Shown piece after piece: positions 49,755-59,920 of a DNA stretch of 64,000 nucleotides (the first letter of the stretch is position 1; each line of letters opens with the position of its first letter). The stretch spans positions 19,633 through 83,632 of the forward strand of contig NZ_AKJM01000046.1 in assembly GCF_000282335.1 (NCBI RefSeq), in the 5' to 3' direction. The notes below the pieces were generated by a model that was given only the letters and a program-made list of their open reading frames with translations, searched no databases and had not been told where the DNA came from. A program made the translations under genes and the position numbers. Origin of the DNA: Pseudomonas sp. GM48 (GTDB lineage Bacteria; Pseudomonadota; Gammaproteobacteria; Pseudomonadales; Pseudomonadaceae).

Positions 49755-50251
49755 TTAGCGACGATAGCGATCGTTTCAACCCGCGCGATCCAAAGCCTGC
49801 GGATGCCGGCAAGCCATCGAAAAGCGCCAAGCGCCGCGAAGCCCGTCAGCTCGCGACTCAGGCGCTGTACCAATGGCACATGGCCAAGCAGTCGCTGAAC
49901 GAGATCGAAGCGCAGTTCCGGGTCGATAACGATTTCAGCGATGTCGACGGCGCGTACTTCCGCGAAATCCTGCACGGGGTTCCGCAGTTCAAGACCGAAA
50001 TCGACACTGCACTCAAGCCTTGCCTGGACTTGACCATCGAAGAGCTGGACCCGGTTGAACTGGCGGTTCTGCGCCTGTCCACCTGGGAGCTGCTCAAGCG
50101 CGTCGATGTGCCGTACCGCGTTGTGATCAACGAAGGTATCGAACTGGCCAAGGTCTTCGGTTCCACCGATGGCCACAAGTTCGTCAACGGTGTGCTCGAC
50201 AAGCTGGCCCCGCGTCTGCGTGAAGCTGAAGTGAAGGCGTTCAAGCGCTGA
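49751..50251 (+). CDS. nusB: Transcription antitermination factor NusB
   Basis: Binds the boxA RNA with S10 (NusE) in rRNA antitermination. The 166-residue helical protein has a disordered basic N-terminus ([18 protein letters not shown]) and the conserved [10 protein letters not shown] and [17 protein letters not shown] blocks. GTG start; ATGA-like overlap with ribH. Both Nus partners, rpsJ and nusB, are in the window though 50 kb apart. Confidence 0.96.
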   Translation: MISDDSDRFNPRDPKPADAGKPSKSAKRREARQLATQALYQWHMAKQSLNEIEAQFRVDNDFSDVDGAYFREILHGVPQFKTEIDTALKPCLDLTIEELDPVELAVLRLSTWELLKRVDVPYRVVINEGIELAKVFGSTDGHKFVNGVLDKLAPRLREAEVKAFKR

Positions 50252-50272
50252 CCGGCGCTTGAGTTGCTGCCA

Positions 50273-51238
50273 ATGGGCGAGTTTGAGCTGATCCGCAATT
50301 TCTTTGCCGCCGCGCCTTGTGCGCAAGGCGGCGAAGGCGTTGCCCTCGGGATCGGCGATGACTGCGCCTTGCTGGCTGTTCCTCCCGGGGAACAGTTGGC
50401 GATTTCTACCGATACGCTGGTGGCCGGCGTGCATTTCGCCGATCCCTGCGATCCCTTTCTGCTCGGTCAGCGTTCGCTGGCCGTGGCCGTCAGCGACCTG
50501 GCTGCCATGGGCGCCACTCCGGTTGCCTTTACCCTTGCCCTGACCTTGCCGACGGTAACCGCCGAATGGCTGCAAGCCTATGCCCGTGGTTTGAACCAGA
50601 TGGCGCAAAGCTGCGGCGTGGCGCTGGTGGGCGGTGATACGACCCGTGGGCCGCTGAGCCTGACCATGACCGTGTTCGGGCGTGTACCGGGCGGTCTGGC
50701 GTTGACCCGCAGCGGTGCACAACCGGGTGATCTGCTGTGTGTCGGTGGCGACCTGGGCAATGCGGCCGGTGCCTTGCCCTTGGTGCTTGGCCAGCGCACG
50801 ACCGACGCGAGCATTGCCGAGCCGTTGCTGGCGCATTACTGGTCGCCGCAACCGCAGCTCGGATTGGGGCAGGCACTGCGGGGCAAGGCCACTTCGGCAA
50901 TGGATATCTCCGACGGTCTGCTCGCTGATTGCGGGCATATCGCGCTGGCCTCGAAGGTCGGTATCGAAGTCGAGCAGGAGCGTTTACCGCTGTCGCAAAG
51001 CCTGGTCGACTTTCTCGGTCAAGCGGATGCACAGGTGGCGGCCCTGAGCGGAGGCGACGACTACGTCCTGGTTTTCACCTTACCGTCCGTCGAGTTACCA
51101 CTATTGTTGGCCGACGGCTGGCCGATCCATGTGATTGGGCAGGTGGTGACGGGGCAGGGCGTGAAGCTGCTGGACGCCGATGGCCAAGACATCACCCCGC
51201 AAACCCGGGGCTATCAACATTTTCGGGAGTCACCGTGA
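50273..51238 (+). CDS. thiL: Thiamine-monophosphate kinase
   Basis: Phosphorylates thiamine monophosphate to the active diphosphate. The 321-residue AIR-synthase-fold protein has GIGDDCALLAVPPGEQLAIS (nucleotide/metal site), AVAVSDLAAMGATPVAFTLA and AMDISDGLLADCGHIALAS. The ATG at 50273 is preferred to an in-frame TTG at 50264. Its stop overlaps the pgpA GTG start (GTGA). Confidence 0.94.
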   Translation: MGEFELIRNFFAAAPCAQGGEGVALGIGDDCALLAVPPGEQLAISTDTLVAGVHFADPCDPFLLGQRSLAVAVSDLAAMGATPVAFTLALTLPTVTAEWLQAYARGLNQMAQSCGVALVGGDTTRGPLSLTMTVFGRVPGGLALTRSGAQPGDLLCVGGDLGNAAGALPLVLGQRTTDASIAEPLLAHYWSPQPQLGLGQALRGKATSAMDISDGLLADCGHIALASKVGIEVEQERLPLSQSLVDFLGQADAQVAALSGGDDYVLVFTLPSVELPLLLADGWPIHVIGQVVTGQGVKLLDADGQDITPQTRGYQHFRESP

Positions 51239-51738
51239 CAGATCATCCCAAACAGGTCCCGGCGGAATTCGTACCGCCGTCGGTCTGGCGTAATCCGTGG
51301 CATTTCCTGGCGTTCGGCTTCGGCTCGGGCACCTTGCCAAAGGCGCCCGGCACTTGGGGGTCGTTGGTTGCACTACCGTTTATTCCGTTGTGGCAGATGC
51401 TGCCCGACTGGGGTTACTGGCTGATGCTCGGCATCACCATGTTGTTCGGCTTCTGGCTGTGCGGCAAAGTGGCCGACGATTTACGGGTACACGACCATGA
51501 AGGCATCGTCTGGGACGAAATGGTCGGCATGTGGATCACCCTGTGGCTGGTGCCGGAAGGTTGGCAATGGTTGCTCGCGGGCTTCTTGATGTTCCGCTTC
51601 TTCGACATCCTCAAGCCGTGGCCGATTCGCTGGATTGACCGGCACGTACATGGCGGCGTGGGCATCATGCTGGATGATGTCCTGGCCGGGGTGTTTGCCT
51701 GGTTGGGGATGCAGGGACTGGTGTGGTTTTTCGCCTGA
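51235..51738 (+). CDS. pgpA: Phosphatidylglycerophosphatase A
   Basis: Dephosphorylates phosphatidylglycerophosphate in the inner membrane. The 167-residue protein starts MTDHPKQVPAEFVPPSVWRN from a GTG overlapping the thiL stop and has four hydrophobic segments. The signature GSGTLPKAPGTWGSLVALP and the acidic DEMVGMWITL and DILKPWPIRWIDRHVHGG loops are visible. The nusB-thiL-pgpA order is common in gammaproteobacteria. Confidence 0.94.
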   Translation: MTDHPKQVPAEFVPPSVWRNPWHFLAFGFGSGTLPKAPGTWGSLVALPFIPLWQMLPDWGYWLMLGITMLFGFWLCGKVADDLRVHDHEGIVWDEMVGMWITLWLVPEGWQWLLAGFLMFRFFDILKPWPIRWIDRHVHGGVGIMLDDVLAGVFAWLGMQGLVWFFA

Positions 51739-51749
51739 CCGGAGAGGTT

Positions 51750-52514
51750 ATGAGGCGTAAATCGGGAGAACTGGGGATGGCTCGACGCGGGTTGATGGTG
51801 CTGGTGTGCGCCTTGTTTTGCTCACTCGTCCAGGCGGGTGAGGTCGCGACGACGCCGTCCGTGATCCATCTGGCCAGCGAAGACTGGGAAGACTACACCG
51901 CTGCTGACGGTCATGGGTTGGGTTGGGACGTGCTACGGCAAGTGTTTGAGCCGGCGGGCGTCAAGCTAGACATTCGCACCGGGCCCTACTTGCGCTCCCT
52001 GGGGCTGGCCGAACGGGGTGAGGTCGATGCCTGCGTCGGTTCCTATCGTGACCAATCCGAGGGCGTGCTTTATCCCCACTGGAACTTCGACACTGATCAC
52101 ATCTATGCCTTGGGCCTGGCCAGCAGACCGGTACCTACCCCGGAAACCCTGGGCAATTATCGGCTGGCCTGGGTTCGCGGCTACGATTACCAGAATTATT
52201 TGCCCAACGTGCAGCACTTTGCTGAAGTGCAGCGGCGCGACGGCATCGTGTCGATGCTGTCCCACAACCGCGTCGACTTCTATATCGATGCCCTGACCGA
52301 AGTCGATTACGTCCTCAACCGCGCCAAGGATCCGTCCCAATTTCGCCGCACGCAAATTGCCGAATTACCGCTGTATCTGTGTTTCGCCAAGACCGCAAAG
52401 GCCCGGAGCCTGATGGCTTTGTTCGATCAGCGCATGGAGCAACTGGTGAAAAGCGGCGAGCTGAAACCCATTTTCGAGCGCTGGAAGCAGCCGTATCCGT
52501 TTGATTCGAATTGA
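51750..52514 (+). CDS. Secreted solute-binding-like protein (SBP family 3)
   Basis: A 254-residue protein with an N-terminal hydrophobic secretion signal (MVLVCALFCSLVQAGE) and a periplasmic binding-protein fold (IHLASEDWEDYTAADGHGLG; RGEVDACVGSYRDQSEG; DFYIDALTEVDYVL). A GGAGAGG site before ATG 51750 supports that start; a later ATG at 51777 also exists. No transporter genes adjoin, so it may be an orphan receptor or sensor. Ligand unknown. It sits between pgpA and ribA and reads in the same direction. Confidence 0.75.
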   Translation: MRRKSGELGMARRGLMVLVCALFCSLVQAGEVATTPSVIHLASEDWEDYTAADGHGLGWDVLRQVFEPAGVKLDIRTGPYLRSLGLAERGEVDACVGSYRDQSEGVLYPHWNFDTDHIYALGLASRPVPTPETLGNYRLAWVRGYDYQNYLPNVQHFAEVQRRDGIVSMLSHNRVDFYIDALTEVDYVLNRAKDPSQFRRTQIAELPLYLCFAKTAKARSLMALFDQRMEQLVKSGELKPIFERWKQPYPFDSN

Positions 52515-52542
52515 CACGGTTCTTACGGCTGATGATGTACCC

Positions 52543-52634
52543 ATTGTGGGGGCGGGCTTGCTCGCGAAAGCGGTGAGTCATGCAACATTGATGTCCACTG
52601 ACACGACGCCTTCGCGAGCAAGCCCGCTCCCACA
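52543..52634. repeat. Type 1 repeat pair between the binding-protein gene and ribA
   Basis: Direct copy TTGTGGGGGCGGGCTTGCTC (52544-52568, one base different from the others) and inverted copy with GCCTTCGCGAGCAAGCCCGC (52609-52634). Confidence 0.88.
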
Positions 52635-52765
52635 TTGATTGCAGTGCGGCGTATATCAAACATTTTGATAGTTATCGCCGATAATTCAGCCTAAGCGTCC
52701 TCCGGAACCTGCTGTTACAATGCCGGCTCTGCGAATCTTCAGACTTTTAGATCAGGAGCACACCG

Positions 52766-53383
52766 GTGCCTGTCGTTTTTGTCGCCGCTTCCAAGCTGCC
52801 AACGCCTTTTGCGCAATTCACCATGCACGGCTTTCTCGATGAGGCCACCGGCCGCGAGCACGTTGTGCTGAGCCTGGGTGAGTTCGCCGACGGTGCCCCG
52901 GTGCTCGGCCGGTTGCACTCCGAATGCCTGACGGGCGATGCCTTGTTCAGCCAGCGTTGCGACTGTGGCTCGCAACTGGAGGCCGCCTTGCAGGCCATCG
53001 CCCGCGAAGGTCGTGGCGTTTTGCTCTACCTGCGTCAGGAAGGCCGGGGCATTGGCCTGCTGAACAAGATCCGCGCCTATGAGCTGCAGGACGGTGGCGC
53101 CGATACCGTTGAAGCCAACGAGCGTCTGGGTTTTGCCGCCGACCAGCGTGACTACGCCATGTGCCTGCCAATGCTGGAGCACCTGGGTGTGAAGTCACTG
53201 CGCCTGATGACCAACAACCCGCGCAAGGTCAAAGCCTTGACCGACATGGGGATCGCAGTCGCCGAGCGCGTGCCGCTGCACACCGGCCACAACCCGCATA
53301 ACCGTCTCTATCTGGCGACCAAGGCCAGCAAGCTCGACCACATGATGGGCAATGAGCATCAGGGCGAGGTAGACCGGGCGTGA
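52766..53383 (+). CDS. ribA: GTP cyclohydrolase II
   Basis: Opens GTP to the first pyrimidine of riboflavin synthesis. The 205-residue enzyme has zinc cysteines C54, C65 and C67 ([20 protein letters not shown]) and the [20 protein letters not shown] catalytic segment. GTG start preceded by CAGGAG; a -10-like TACAAT is at 52716-52721. This complete enzyme makes the degenerate domain of RibB dispensable. Its stop overlaps the next GTG start. Confidence 0.96.
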   Translation: MPVVFVAASKLPTPFAQFTMHGFLDEATGREHVVLSLGEFADGAPVLGRLHSECLTGDALFSQRCDCGSQLEAALQAIAREGRGVLLYLRQEGRGIGLLNKIRAYELQDGGADTVEANERLGFAADQRDYAMCLPMLEHLGVKSLRLMTNNPRKVKALTDMGIAVAERVPLHTGHNPHNRLYLATKASKLDHMMGNEHQGEVDRA

Positions 53384-53799
53384 CCCGCGGTCAGGTGCGG
53401 CGGCGACTGTCCGTCAACTGGTGGCAATATCTGGCACTGGCCTTGTTGCCGCTGTTTGTGATCAACGCGATGTTCGGCCAGACCGAAGCCATTCTGCCGG
53501 TGTTGGCGATGCCGTTGTTCATCGCCGGTGTCGCCTCGATGTTTGTCAGCCTGAAGTTTTTCGGCGCCTACAAACACGCGCTGATCGCCACCCAGAAAGC
53601 CCTCGATACCCCTGAAGAACCTGCCGCCTGGATCAGCCTTGCGGCCAAGCGCCGCACGGCATTCCTTGCCGCCGGTCTGCCGGCCTGGATCGGTGCCCTG
53701 GCGGTGTTCGTCGGTCTCGAAGCGGTACCGCTGATGCTGCTGGCGCTGTCGACCGTCGTGTTGTTCTATCTCTACCGTATTCCGCGTCAACTCAGCTGA
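53380..53799 (+). CDS. Small membrane protein of unknown function
   Basis: A 139-residue protein with about four hydrophobic segments ([72 protein letters not shown]). GTG start overlapping the ribA stop (GTGA), and its own stop shares a base with the btuF-like ATG. It lies in the same place in P. aeruginosa. Unknown function; coupling suggests it is made together with RibA and the BtuF-like protein. Confidence 0.75.
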   Translation: MTRGQVRRRLSVNWWQYLALALLPLFVINAMFGQTEAILPVLAMPLFIAGVASMFVSLKFFGAYKHALIATQKALDTPEEPAAWISLAAKRRTAFLAAGLPAWIGALAVFVGLEAVPLMLLALSTVVLFYLYRIPRQLS

Positions 53800-54599
53800 T
53801 GCGCACGGTCTGGCTGGCGCTGTTGCTGCTGGCCGCCAGCGGCTCGGCAGTCGCGGTCGAGCGGGTTGTCAGCCTTGCACCATCGCTTTCTGAAATTGTC
53901 GTTGAGCTGGGTTCCGCCGACCTGCTGGTCGGTGTGCTGGACGCCGGTGAACGTCCTGCCGAACTCAAGAACCTGCCCTCCGTTGGCCGCTATGGCCAGT
54001 TGGACATGGAGCGCCTGCTCAGCCTGAAACCCGATCTGTTGCTGCTATGGCCCGGTAGCGTCGGCCCGGCCCAGCGCGACCAACTCAAGCGTCTGAATAT
54101 TCCCACTTTCGTCGCCGAACCCCACAGCCTGGACCAGCTCGCCGCGCAGATCGAGGCCATTGCCGCTCAGCTCGGTCGGCCTGAACGCGGAATTTCATTG
54201 GCCACCGATCTACGCCAGCGGCTGGATGAATTGCGCCAACGCTATCGACGGGGTCAACCATTGCGGGTGTTCTATCAGGTGTGGGATCGACCGCTGTACA
54301 CCGTCGGTGGCGAGCAGATCATCAGCGATGCGCTGGATGTCTGCGGCGCGCACAACGTGTTTGCCGACCTGATGCTGCCAGCACCGCAAGTCAGTGTGGA
54401 AGCCGTGTTGCAGCGTAATCCCGAGGTGATCCTGGCGAGCGATCAGGCACAACTTGATGCGTGGAAAGCCTGGCCGCAGGTCGCGGCCGTGGCGCAAGGA
54501 CAGTTGCGATTGGTGACGGACAAGGGGTTGGAACGGCCGAGTGGGCAGATGATCGAGGCGACCGCCAAGCTTTGCCAGTTGATCGCGCCCGGCCGCTGA
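53799..54599 (+). CDS. btuF: Cobalamin-binding periplasmic protein, BtuF-like
   Basis: A 266-residue class III binding protein. Signal peptide [19 protein letters not shown]; two lobes joined by one long helix, with RVVSLAPSLSEIVVELGSAD, GRYGQLDMERLLSLKPDLLL and DALDVCGAHNVFADLMLPAP as in BtuF. Iron-siderophore-binding relatives are possible, but the convergent btuB-like receptor supports a corrinoid ligand. The membrane transporter genes btuC and btuD are not in the window. Confidence 0.82.
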   Translation: MRTVWLALLLLAASGSAVAVERVVSLAPSLSEIVVELGSADLLVGVLDAGERPAELKNLPSVGRYGQLDMERLLSLKPDLLLLWPGSVGPAQRDQLKRLNIPTFVAEPHSLDQLAAQIEAIAAQLGRPERGISLATDLRQRLDELRQRYRRGQPLRVFYQVWDRPLYTVGGEQIISDALDVCGAHNVFADLMLPAPQVSVEAVLQRNPEVILASDQAQLDAWKAWPQVAAVAQGQLRLVTDKGLERPSGQMIEATAKLCQLIAPGR

Positions 54600-54610
54600 G
54601 ACCGAGTTGA

Positions 54611-54680
54611 CTGTTTCGCGAGCAAGCCCGCTCCCACAGGATCGCGCTAAACCTGTGGGAGCGGGCTTGCTCGCGAAGAG
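54611..54680. repeat. Type 1 repeat pair between convergent genes
   Basis: Inverted copy with TTTCGCGAGCAAGCCCGCTC (54615-54638) and direct copy CTGTGGGAGCGGGCTTGCTC (54653-54678) with a short 14-nt spacer. It lies between the btuF-like and btuB-like genes. Confidence 0.9.
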
Positions 54681-54707
54681 GTCGGCCCAGACAGTACAAG
54701 GTTCGGA

Positions 54708-56567
54708 TCAGATCTCCGGCGTCCACGTTACCCCGAACATCCACGCCCGACCTTCCTCGCGATACCCATACTGGCTACCTTGGTAGCTGTACAACGCCCG
54801 GCTGTAACCCTTGTCCAGCAGGTTATCGACTTTCAGTTGCAGCCTGATTTCGCGATTGAGCTCCCAGCTGCTGCGCAGTCCCAACAGGGCATAGCCGCCG
54901 AGCGGCTGTTGATTGTTCAGGTCGTCATAGCTGCTGCTGACCGCTTGCCAACTGGCGCCGAGGCCCAGGCGATCGAATTGCCGATCCAGGTCCAGGCTCA
55001 AGGTGCGCCGCGCACGACGGGCCAGGGTATGGCCAGTGTCGCGATCCCTCGGATCGATAATCGCCACGCCAAGGTTGCTCTGCCAGCCGAACAATTCCTG
55101 CTTCAATGCCGCTTCAAAGCCGTTGATCCGCGCGGAGGCAACGTTCTCCGGGCGCGAGTTGCTGCCGAAGATGATCGCGTCTTCAAGGTCGGTGCGATAC
55201 AGCGACGCCTCCAGACGACTGCTCTCGGTCAACTGGCTGCGCCATTGCAGCTCATAGCTTTTCGAGGTTTCAGGCTTCAGGTCCGGGTTGCTGAAGTCGG
55301 GGTAGTACAGGTCGTTGAACGTCGGCGCGCGGAAGCCTTCGCTGTAGGTCAGCAGCATTTCGTTGTCCGGGTTCAGCGGCAGGGTGAAGGTGCCGCTCCA
55401 GGTATTCTGGCTACCGAACTGCTGGTTATCGTCGTGACGCAGGCCCAACTCCGTGGAGAAACTGTCCGCCTGAAAGCGATGCTGGATAAACGCTGCGCGA
55501 TTCCAGCGGCTGTCCTCGTCGTACGTCGTGCTGCTGTTGATCCGGTCTTCATACCAGTCGCCGCCCAGCAGCAGGCTGTTGCGCTCGTTGAGCGTCAGGT
55601 CGTTCTGCCAGGTCACCGAATCGCGGTAAGTATTGAAAACACTGCGCTCATCGCTGAGTTTGTCGAGGGTCTTCTCGCGGTTTTCACTGTGACCGAGTTC
55701 AACACGGGTTTTCCATGCTTCATTGATGCGCGCGTCGATGTAACTGCTGACACTGCTCACATCGAATTCGTTGTAGGGCTGCTGTTGGACTGCCCCGAAC
55801 GGGCTGTCGAACTCGCTCTTGCCACGGTTATCCAGCACGTTGGCGCCGATCTCGATGTCATCGCCGAGGGCATGGCTCATGCTCAGGCTGAACGACTGGT
55901 TGCGATACTCGTCATGGTCGCCGTCGCTAGGGTGCGACTCGTGGGTGCGATTGATCCCCGCGGTTTCGTCGAGGCTGGCGCCGAGGTTGAAGCGGGTTCG
56001 CTCATCACCACCGGACAGGCCAAGGCTGTGCTCCCAGGTCTGGTTGCTGCCAAAACCCGTGTGTAAACGCGGTTGCAGACCCTGCTCGTCGCCACGGCGG
56101 GTGAAGATCTGGATCACTCCGCCAATCGCATCGCTGCCATAAATTACCGAGCGAGAGCCGCGCAGCACTTCCACGCGCTCGACCTGCTCGATATTGATGT
56201 GTTGCAGATTGCTGTCGCCGGAGGTCGAGCTGCCGATGCGCTGGCCGTCCACCAACACCAGGCTCTGGGCCGACTGGGTGCCGCGAATGTGGATGCCCGG
56301 CAAACTGCCGCGCCCACCCGATTGCGAGACTTGCACGCCCGGCACCCGGCGCAGCAGATCGGTAACGCTATCGGGTTGCAGGCGATCGATGTCTTCACGG
56401 GTGAACACCGTGTTGGCGGCGCTGCTGTCGTTGCGCGCTTCAACCTGGCGGTTGGCGCTGATCAATACGTCGGGCAGCTTCAGGGCTTGATCGCGTTCGA
56501 AGGTGTCGGCCAGCAGCGGGCCGGCCGGCAGCAGGCTCAGCGTCAGGGCGAGGGGGGAGAGTTTCAT
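54708..56567 (-). CDS. btuB: TonB-dependent receptor, BtuB-like (cobalamin)
   Basis: Outer-membrane receptor of 619 residues. Signal peptide MKLSPLALTLSLLPAGPLLA, a TonB-box-like DVLISA, then the plug (DIDRLQPDSVTDLLRRVPGV; HIRGTQSAQSLVLVDGQRIG; GSRSVIYGSDAIGGVIQIFT), which strongly resembles E. coli BtuB, and a C-terminal 22-strand barrel region. The C-terminus reads FGVTWTPEI, not the usual terminal phenylalanine. No cobalamin riboswitch was seen upstream. Together with the btuF-like gene it suggests B12 uptake. Confidence 0.85.
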   Translation of the reverse strand: MKLSPLALTLSLLPAGPLLADTFERDQALKLPDVLISANRQVEARNDSSAANTVFTREDIDRLQPDSVTDLLRRVPGVQVSQSGGRGSLPGIHIRGTQSAQSLVLVDGQRIGSSTSGDSNLQHINIEQVERVEVLRGSRSVIYGSDAIGGVIQIFTRRGDEQGLQPRLHTGFGSNQTWEHSLGLSGGDERTRFNLGASLDETAGINRTHESHPSDGDHDEYRNQSFSLSMSHALGDDIEIGANVLDNRGKSEFDSPFGAVQQQPYNEFDVSSVSSYIDARINEAWKTRVELGHSENREKTLDKLSDERSVFNTYRDSVTWQNDLTLNERNSLLLGGDWYEDRINSSTTYDEDSRWNRAAFIQHRFQADSFSTELGLRHDDNQQFGSQNTWSGTFTLPLNPDNEMLLTYSEGFRAPTFNDLYYPDFSNPDLKPETSKSYELQWRSQLTESSRLEASLYRTDLEDAIIFGSNSRPENVASARINGFEAALKQELFGWQSNLGVAIIDPRDRDTGHTLARRARRTLSLDLDRQFDRLGLGASWQAVSSSYDDLNNQQPLGGYALLGLRSSWELNREIRLQLKVDNLLDKGYSRALYSYQGSQYGYREEGRAWMFGVTWTPEI

Positions 56568-56605
56568 TGGGAGTCCGTCGGTGTTTCGTGGCGCACACAA
56601 ATCAA

Positions 56606-56697
56606 ATGTGGGAGCGGGCTTGCTCGCGAATGCGGTGTGCCAGCCACCTATTGGTTAACTGACAGTCCGCATTCGCGAGCAAGCCCGCTCCCACAGG
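56606..56697. repeat. Type 1 repeat pair between btuB and dxs
   Basis: Direct copy ATGTGGGAGCGGGCTTGCTC (56606-56631) and inverted copy with ATTCGCGAGCAAGCCCGCTC (56671-56697). The flanks TGCGG/CCGCA extend the symmetry. Confidence 0.9.
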
Positions 56698-56706
56698 GTA
56701 TTGCGT

Positions 56707-58605
56707 TTAAATGCTGAGCAGTTGCAGGCGCTCGCGGATCGAAGCCTCGATCCCGGCTTCATCCAGCCCACACTCGGCCAGCATTTGCGCAGGCTTGGCG
56801 TGTTCGACGTAGATGTCCGGCAAGCCCAGGTGCAGCATCGACTTGAGAATGTTCTCGCGAGCGAGGAATTCGCTGACCGCGCCACCGGCGCCGCCCATGA
56901 TCGCGTTTTCTTCGACGGTCACCAGTAGCTCGTGGCTGCCGGCGATTTCGCGCACCAGCGCTTCATCCAGCGGCTTGACGAAACGCATGTCGACCACGGT
57001 CGCATCCAGCGTCTCGGCGACTTTCAGGGCTTCGGCCAGTTGCACGCCGAACACCAGCAGGGCGACTTTGCTGCCCTGGCGGCGAATCACGCCCTTGCCG
57101 ATCTCGATCGGTTCGAGGTCTTTCTCGATGTTCGCGTTCGGGCCATTGCCGCGTGGATAGCGCACGGCCGCCGGGCCTTCATACAGGTGACCGGTGGTGA
57201 GCATTTTGCGCAGCTCGTTTTCATCGCTCGGGGTCATCACCAGCATGCCCGGGATGCAGCGCAGGAACGACAGGTCGAAGCTGCCCGCATGGGTCGGGCC
57301 GTCTTCGCCCACCAGACCTGCACGGTCGATGGCGAACAGTACGTCGAGGTTCTGCACGGCGACGTCATGCACCAACTGGTCGTAACCGCGCTGCAGGAAA
57401 GTCGAATAGATGGCGACCACGGGTTTGGCGCCTTCGCAGGCCATGCCGGCCGCGAGGGTGACGGCGTGCTGCTCGGCAATGGCCACGTCGAAGTAGCGCA
57501 GCGGGAAACGTTCGCTGAACGCGACCAGGTCCGAGCCTTCCTTCATCGCCGGGGTAATCCCGACCAGGCGCGGATCGGCCGCCGCCATGTCGCACAGCCA
57601 TTCACCGAACACACCGGAATATTTCGGCCCGCTGGCCTTTTTCGGCGCGGCAGCCGGGGCATCCAGCGGTTCGAGTTTGGTGATGGCGTGGTAACCGATC
57701 GGGTCGACTTCCGCCGGGGCGAAGCCTTTGCCTTTCTTGGTGACGATGTGCAGAAACTGCGGGCCTTTCAGATCGCGCATGTTGCGCAGGGTGGCGATCA
57801 GGGTCGGCAGGTCGTGGCCATCGATCGGGCCGATGTAGTTCCAGCCCAGCTCTTCGAACAGCGTGCCGGGAACCAGCATGCCTTTGGCATATTCTTCGGT
57901 CCGGCGAGCGATTTCCCAGGCCCCGGGCAGGCGCGACAGCACTTTCTTGCTGCCTTCGCGCATGCTCGCGTAGGTGCGGCTGGAAAGGATCTTCGCCAGA
58001 TAGTTCGACAAACCGCCGACGTTGCGCGAGATCGACATGTCGTTGTCGTTGAGGATCACCAGCATGTTGGCGTCCACTTCCGGCGCATGGTTCAGCGCCT
58101 CGAACGCCATGCCCGCGGTCAACGCGCCGTCGCCGATCACCGCGATGGCCTTGCGATCACTGTTCTGCAGGCGGGCGGCAATCGCCATGCCCAGCGCCGC
58201 ACTGATCGACGTGCTGGAGTGGCCGACGCCAAAGGTGTCGTACTCGCTCTCGGAGCGGCGCGGGAAGGCAGCGACGCCGTCCTTTTGGCGCAGGGTGCCC
58301 ATGCGCTCGCGACGACCGGTGAGGATCTTGTGTGGATAAGCCTGATGACCCACGTCCCACACCAACCGGTCGTCCGGGGTGTCGAAGACGTAATGCAGCG
58401 CGATGGTCAGCTCGATCACACCCAGGCCGGCACCGAAATGCCCACCGGTCTGGCCGACCGTGTAGAGCAATTCCAGGCGCAACTCATCGGCCAGGGTTTC
58501 CAGCTCGGCTTCGCCTAACCGGCGCAGGCCGTCCGGCGTGTTCGCGCGGTCGAGCAGGGGCGTGGTTGGGCGCTTGCGGGGAATCTCATGAAACGTCGTG
58601 GGCAT
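56707..58605 (-). CDS. dxs: 1-deoxy-D-xylulose-5-phosphate synthase
   Basis: Thiamine-diphosphate enzyme of the MEP isoprenoid pathway. The 632-residue protein has the ThDP site [17 protein letters not shown] with the N-terminal [15 protein letters not shown], the transketolase pyrimidine-binding region ([20 protein letters not shown]), and the C-terminal domain. ThiL, which makes the cofactor, is encoded in the same window. It is followed in the reading direction by a repeat pair and btuB; upstream lies ispA 91 nt away. Confidence 0.96.
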   Translation of the reverse strand: MPTTFHEIPRKRPTTPLLDRANTPDGLRRLGEAELETLADELRLELLYTVGQTGGHFGAGLGVIELTIALHYVFDTPDDRLVWDVGHQAYPHKILTGRRERMGTLRQKDGVAAFPRRSESEYDTFGVGHSSTSISAALGMAIAARLQNSDRKAIAVIGDGALTAGMAFEALNHAPEVDANMLVILNDNDMSISRNVGGLSNYLAKILSSRTYASMREGSKKVLSRLPGAWEIARRTEEYAKGMLVPGTLFEELGWNYIGPIDGHDLPTLIATLRNMRDLKGPQFLHIVTKKGKGFAPAEVDPIGYHAITKLEPLDAPAAAPKKASGPKYSGVFGEWLCDMAAADPRLVGITPAMKEGSDLVAFSERFPLRYFDVAIAEQHAVTLAAGMACEGAKPVVAIYSTFLQRGYDQLVHDVAVQNLDVLFAIDRAGLVGEDGPTHAGSFDLSFLRCIPGMLVMTPSDENELRKMLTTGHLYEGPAAVRYPRGNGPNANIEKDLEPIEIGKGVIRRQGSKVALLVFGVQLAEALKVAETLDATVVDMRFVKPLDEALVREIAGSHELLVTVEENAIMGGAGGAVSEFLARENILKSMLHLGLPDIYVEHAKPAQMLAECGLDEAGIEASIRERLQLLSI

Positions 58606-58696
58606 CAGGCGAATCGTTATAGGTATAAAAGATGCGGCAGTTTACCTGATGCTTCGTCCCCTGCCCACGCGTTGGTTTTTTTTGGCGGATACGCCG

Positions 58697-59584
58697 TCAA
58701 CTGCGGCGATCGACGATATACCGGGCCAGATCACGCAACGGCTCGGCCGCCGCGTCAAACGGTCGCAGTGCGTGCAGGGCCTGGTCGCGCAACTCCAGGG
58801 CATAGGCCTTGGCGGCGTCGAGGCCGAGCAGGGCCGGGTAGGTCGGTTTGTCCCGGGCAATGTCGGCGCCCTGGCGTTTGCCAAGGGTTTCGGTATCGCT
58901 TTCGACGTCGAGAATGTCGTCCTGGACCTGGAAAGCCAGGCCGATGGCCTGTGCATAAGTCTGCAGGGACTTGAGTTCGTCCTTCTCGGCACGGCCGCTG
59001 GCCAGGGCACCGAGTTTGACGCTGACCTCGATCAGCGCGCCGGTCTTGTGCCGATGCATGTATTCCAGGGCTTTCTGGTCGAGCTTCAGGCCGACCGAGC
59101 CGAGGTCGATGGCCTGACCGCCGACCATGCCCGCCGGGCCTGCCGCCAGTGCCAGGGCGCTGACCATTTGCAGGCGGATTTCCGCCTCAGAAGTGCTCAG
59201 GCGTGGGTCGAGCAGGGCACTGAAGGCCAGGCTCTGCAGACCGTCGCCGGCGAGGATCGCGCAGGCTTCATCGAATTTCTTGTGGGTGGTTGGCTGGCCG
59301 CGACGCAGATCGTCATCGTCCATGGCCGGCAAATCGTCATGCACCAGCGAGTAGGCGTGGATCAGTTCCACCGCACAGGCCGCGCCATTGGCTTGCTCGG
59401 GTTTGCCGCCCAATGCTTCGCACGCGGCGTAGGCCAGCAGTGGGCGCACGCGTTTGCCGCCATTCATCACGCTGTAGCGCATGGCCTCGTACAGCCGCGC
59501 AAGCTCCGGGCTCGGTGCCGTGAACAGGGTCTCCAGAGCCGCATTGACGCGGGCCTGGCTGGTTGCCGAGTACGCTGCAATCAT
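58697..59584 (-). CDS. ispA: Farnesyl diphosphate synthase
   Basis: Chain-elongating prenyl transferase using isopentenyl diphosphate. The 295-residue helical protein has the first aspartate-rich motif [17 protein letters not shown] and the second, [14 protein letters not shown], plus [15 protein letters not shown] at the substrate site. It overlaps xseB by 4 nt, and with dxs forms the xseB-ispA-dxs group known in gammaproteobacteria. Confidence 0.96.
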   Translation of the reverse strand: MIAAYSATSQARVNAALETLFTAPSPELARLYEAMRYSVMNGGKRVRPLLAYAACEALGGKPEQANGAACAVELIHAYSLVHDDLPAMDDDDLRRGQPTTHKKFDEACAILAGDGLQSLAFSALLDPRLSTSEAEIRLQMVSALALAAGPAGMVGGQAIDLGSVGLKLDQKALEYMHRHKTGALIEVSVKLGALASGRAEKDELKSLQTYAQAIGLAFQVQDDILDVESDTETLGKRQGADIARDKPTYPALLGLDAAKAYALELRDQALHALRPFDAAAEPLRDLARYIVDRRS

Positions 59585-59823
59585 TCTGGCTGATCCGCGT
59601 CGAAGGGTTCCTCGGCCAACTCGCCATCACGCTCGAGCAGCACCTGAACCTTTTGTTCGGCCTGGGCCAGCGCCGCCTGGCAATCGCGGGTCAGACCGAT
59701 GCCTTGCTCGAAAGCGGCCAGCGAGTCTTCCAGCGACAATTCGCCATTCTCCAGACGCTCCACCAGCGTTTGCAGGTCGGCGAGGGACTGTTCGAAATCC
59801 AGTGCAGCTTTTTTGCGGGCCAT
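59581..59823 (-). CDS. xseB: Exodeoxyribonuclease VII small subunit
   Basis: Small helical subunit binding XseA in the single-strand exonuclease VII complex. The 80 residues include [20 protein letters not shown] and [20 protein letters not shown], the family signature. Its stop overlaps the ispA start, as in the usual xseB-ispA-dxs order. XseA is encoded elsewhere. Confidence 0.94.
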   Translation of the reverse strand: MARKKAALDFEQSLADLQTLVERLENGELSLEDSLAAFEQGIGLTRDCQAALAQAEQKVQVLLERDGELAEEPFDADQPE

Positions 59824-59920
59824 GGCGGCGATTTCCGGTTGACGTTAAACCGGCGCGACACTAGCAGATAGGGGGTTTATGGGCAAATGAGCGGGGTGTT
59901 TGACAGGTGGAAAGCGCAGC

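Noticed and set aside
56568..56706. Cobalamin riboswitch before btuB
   Set aside because: The 139-nt gap is mostly a repeat pair and shows no B12-box.
54780..58518. Long plus-strand frames opposite btuB and dxs (428 and 528 codons)
   Set aside because: Shadows of well-supported genes; no ribosome sites or recognisable domains.
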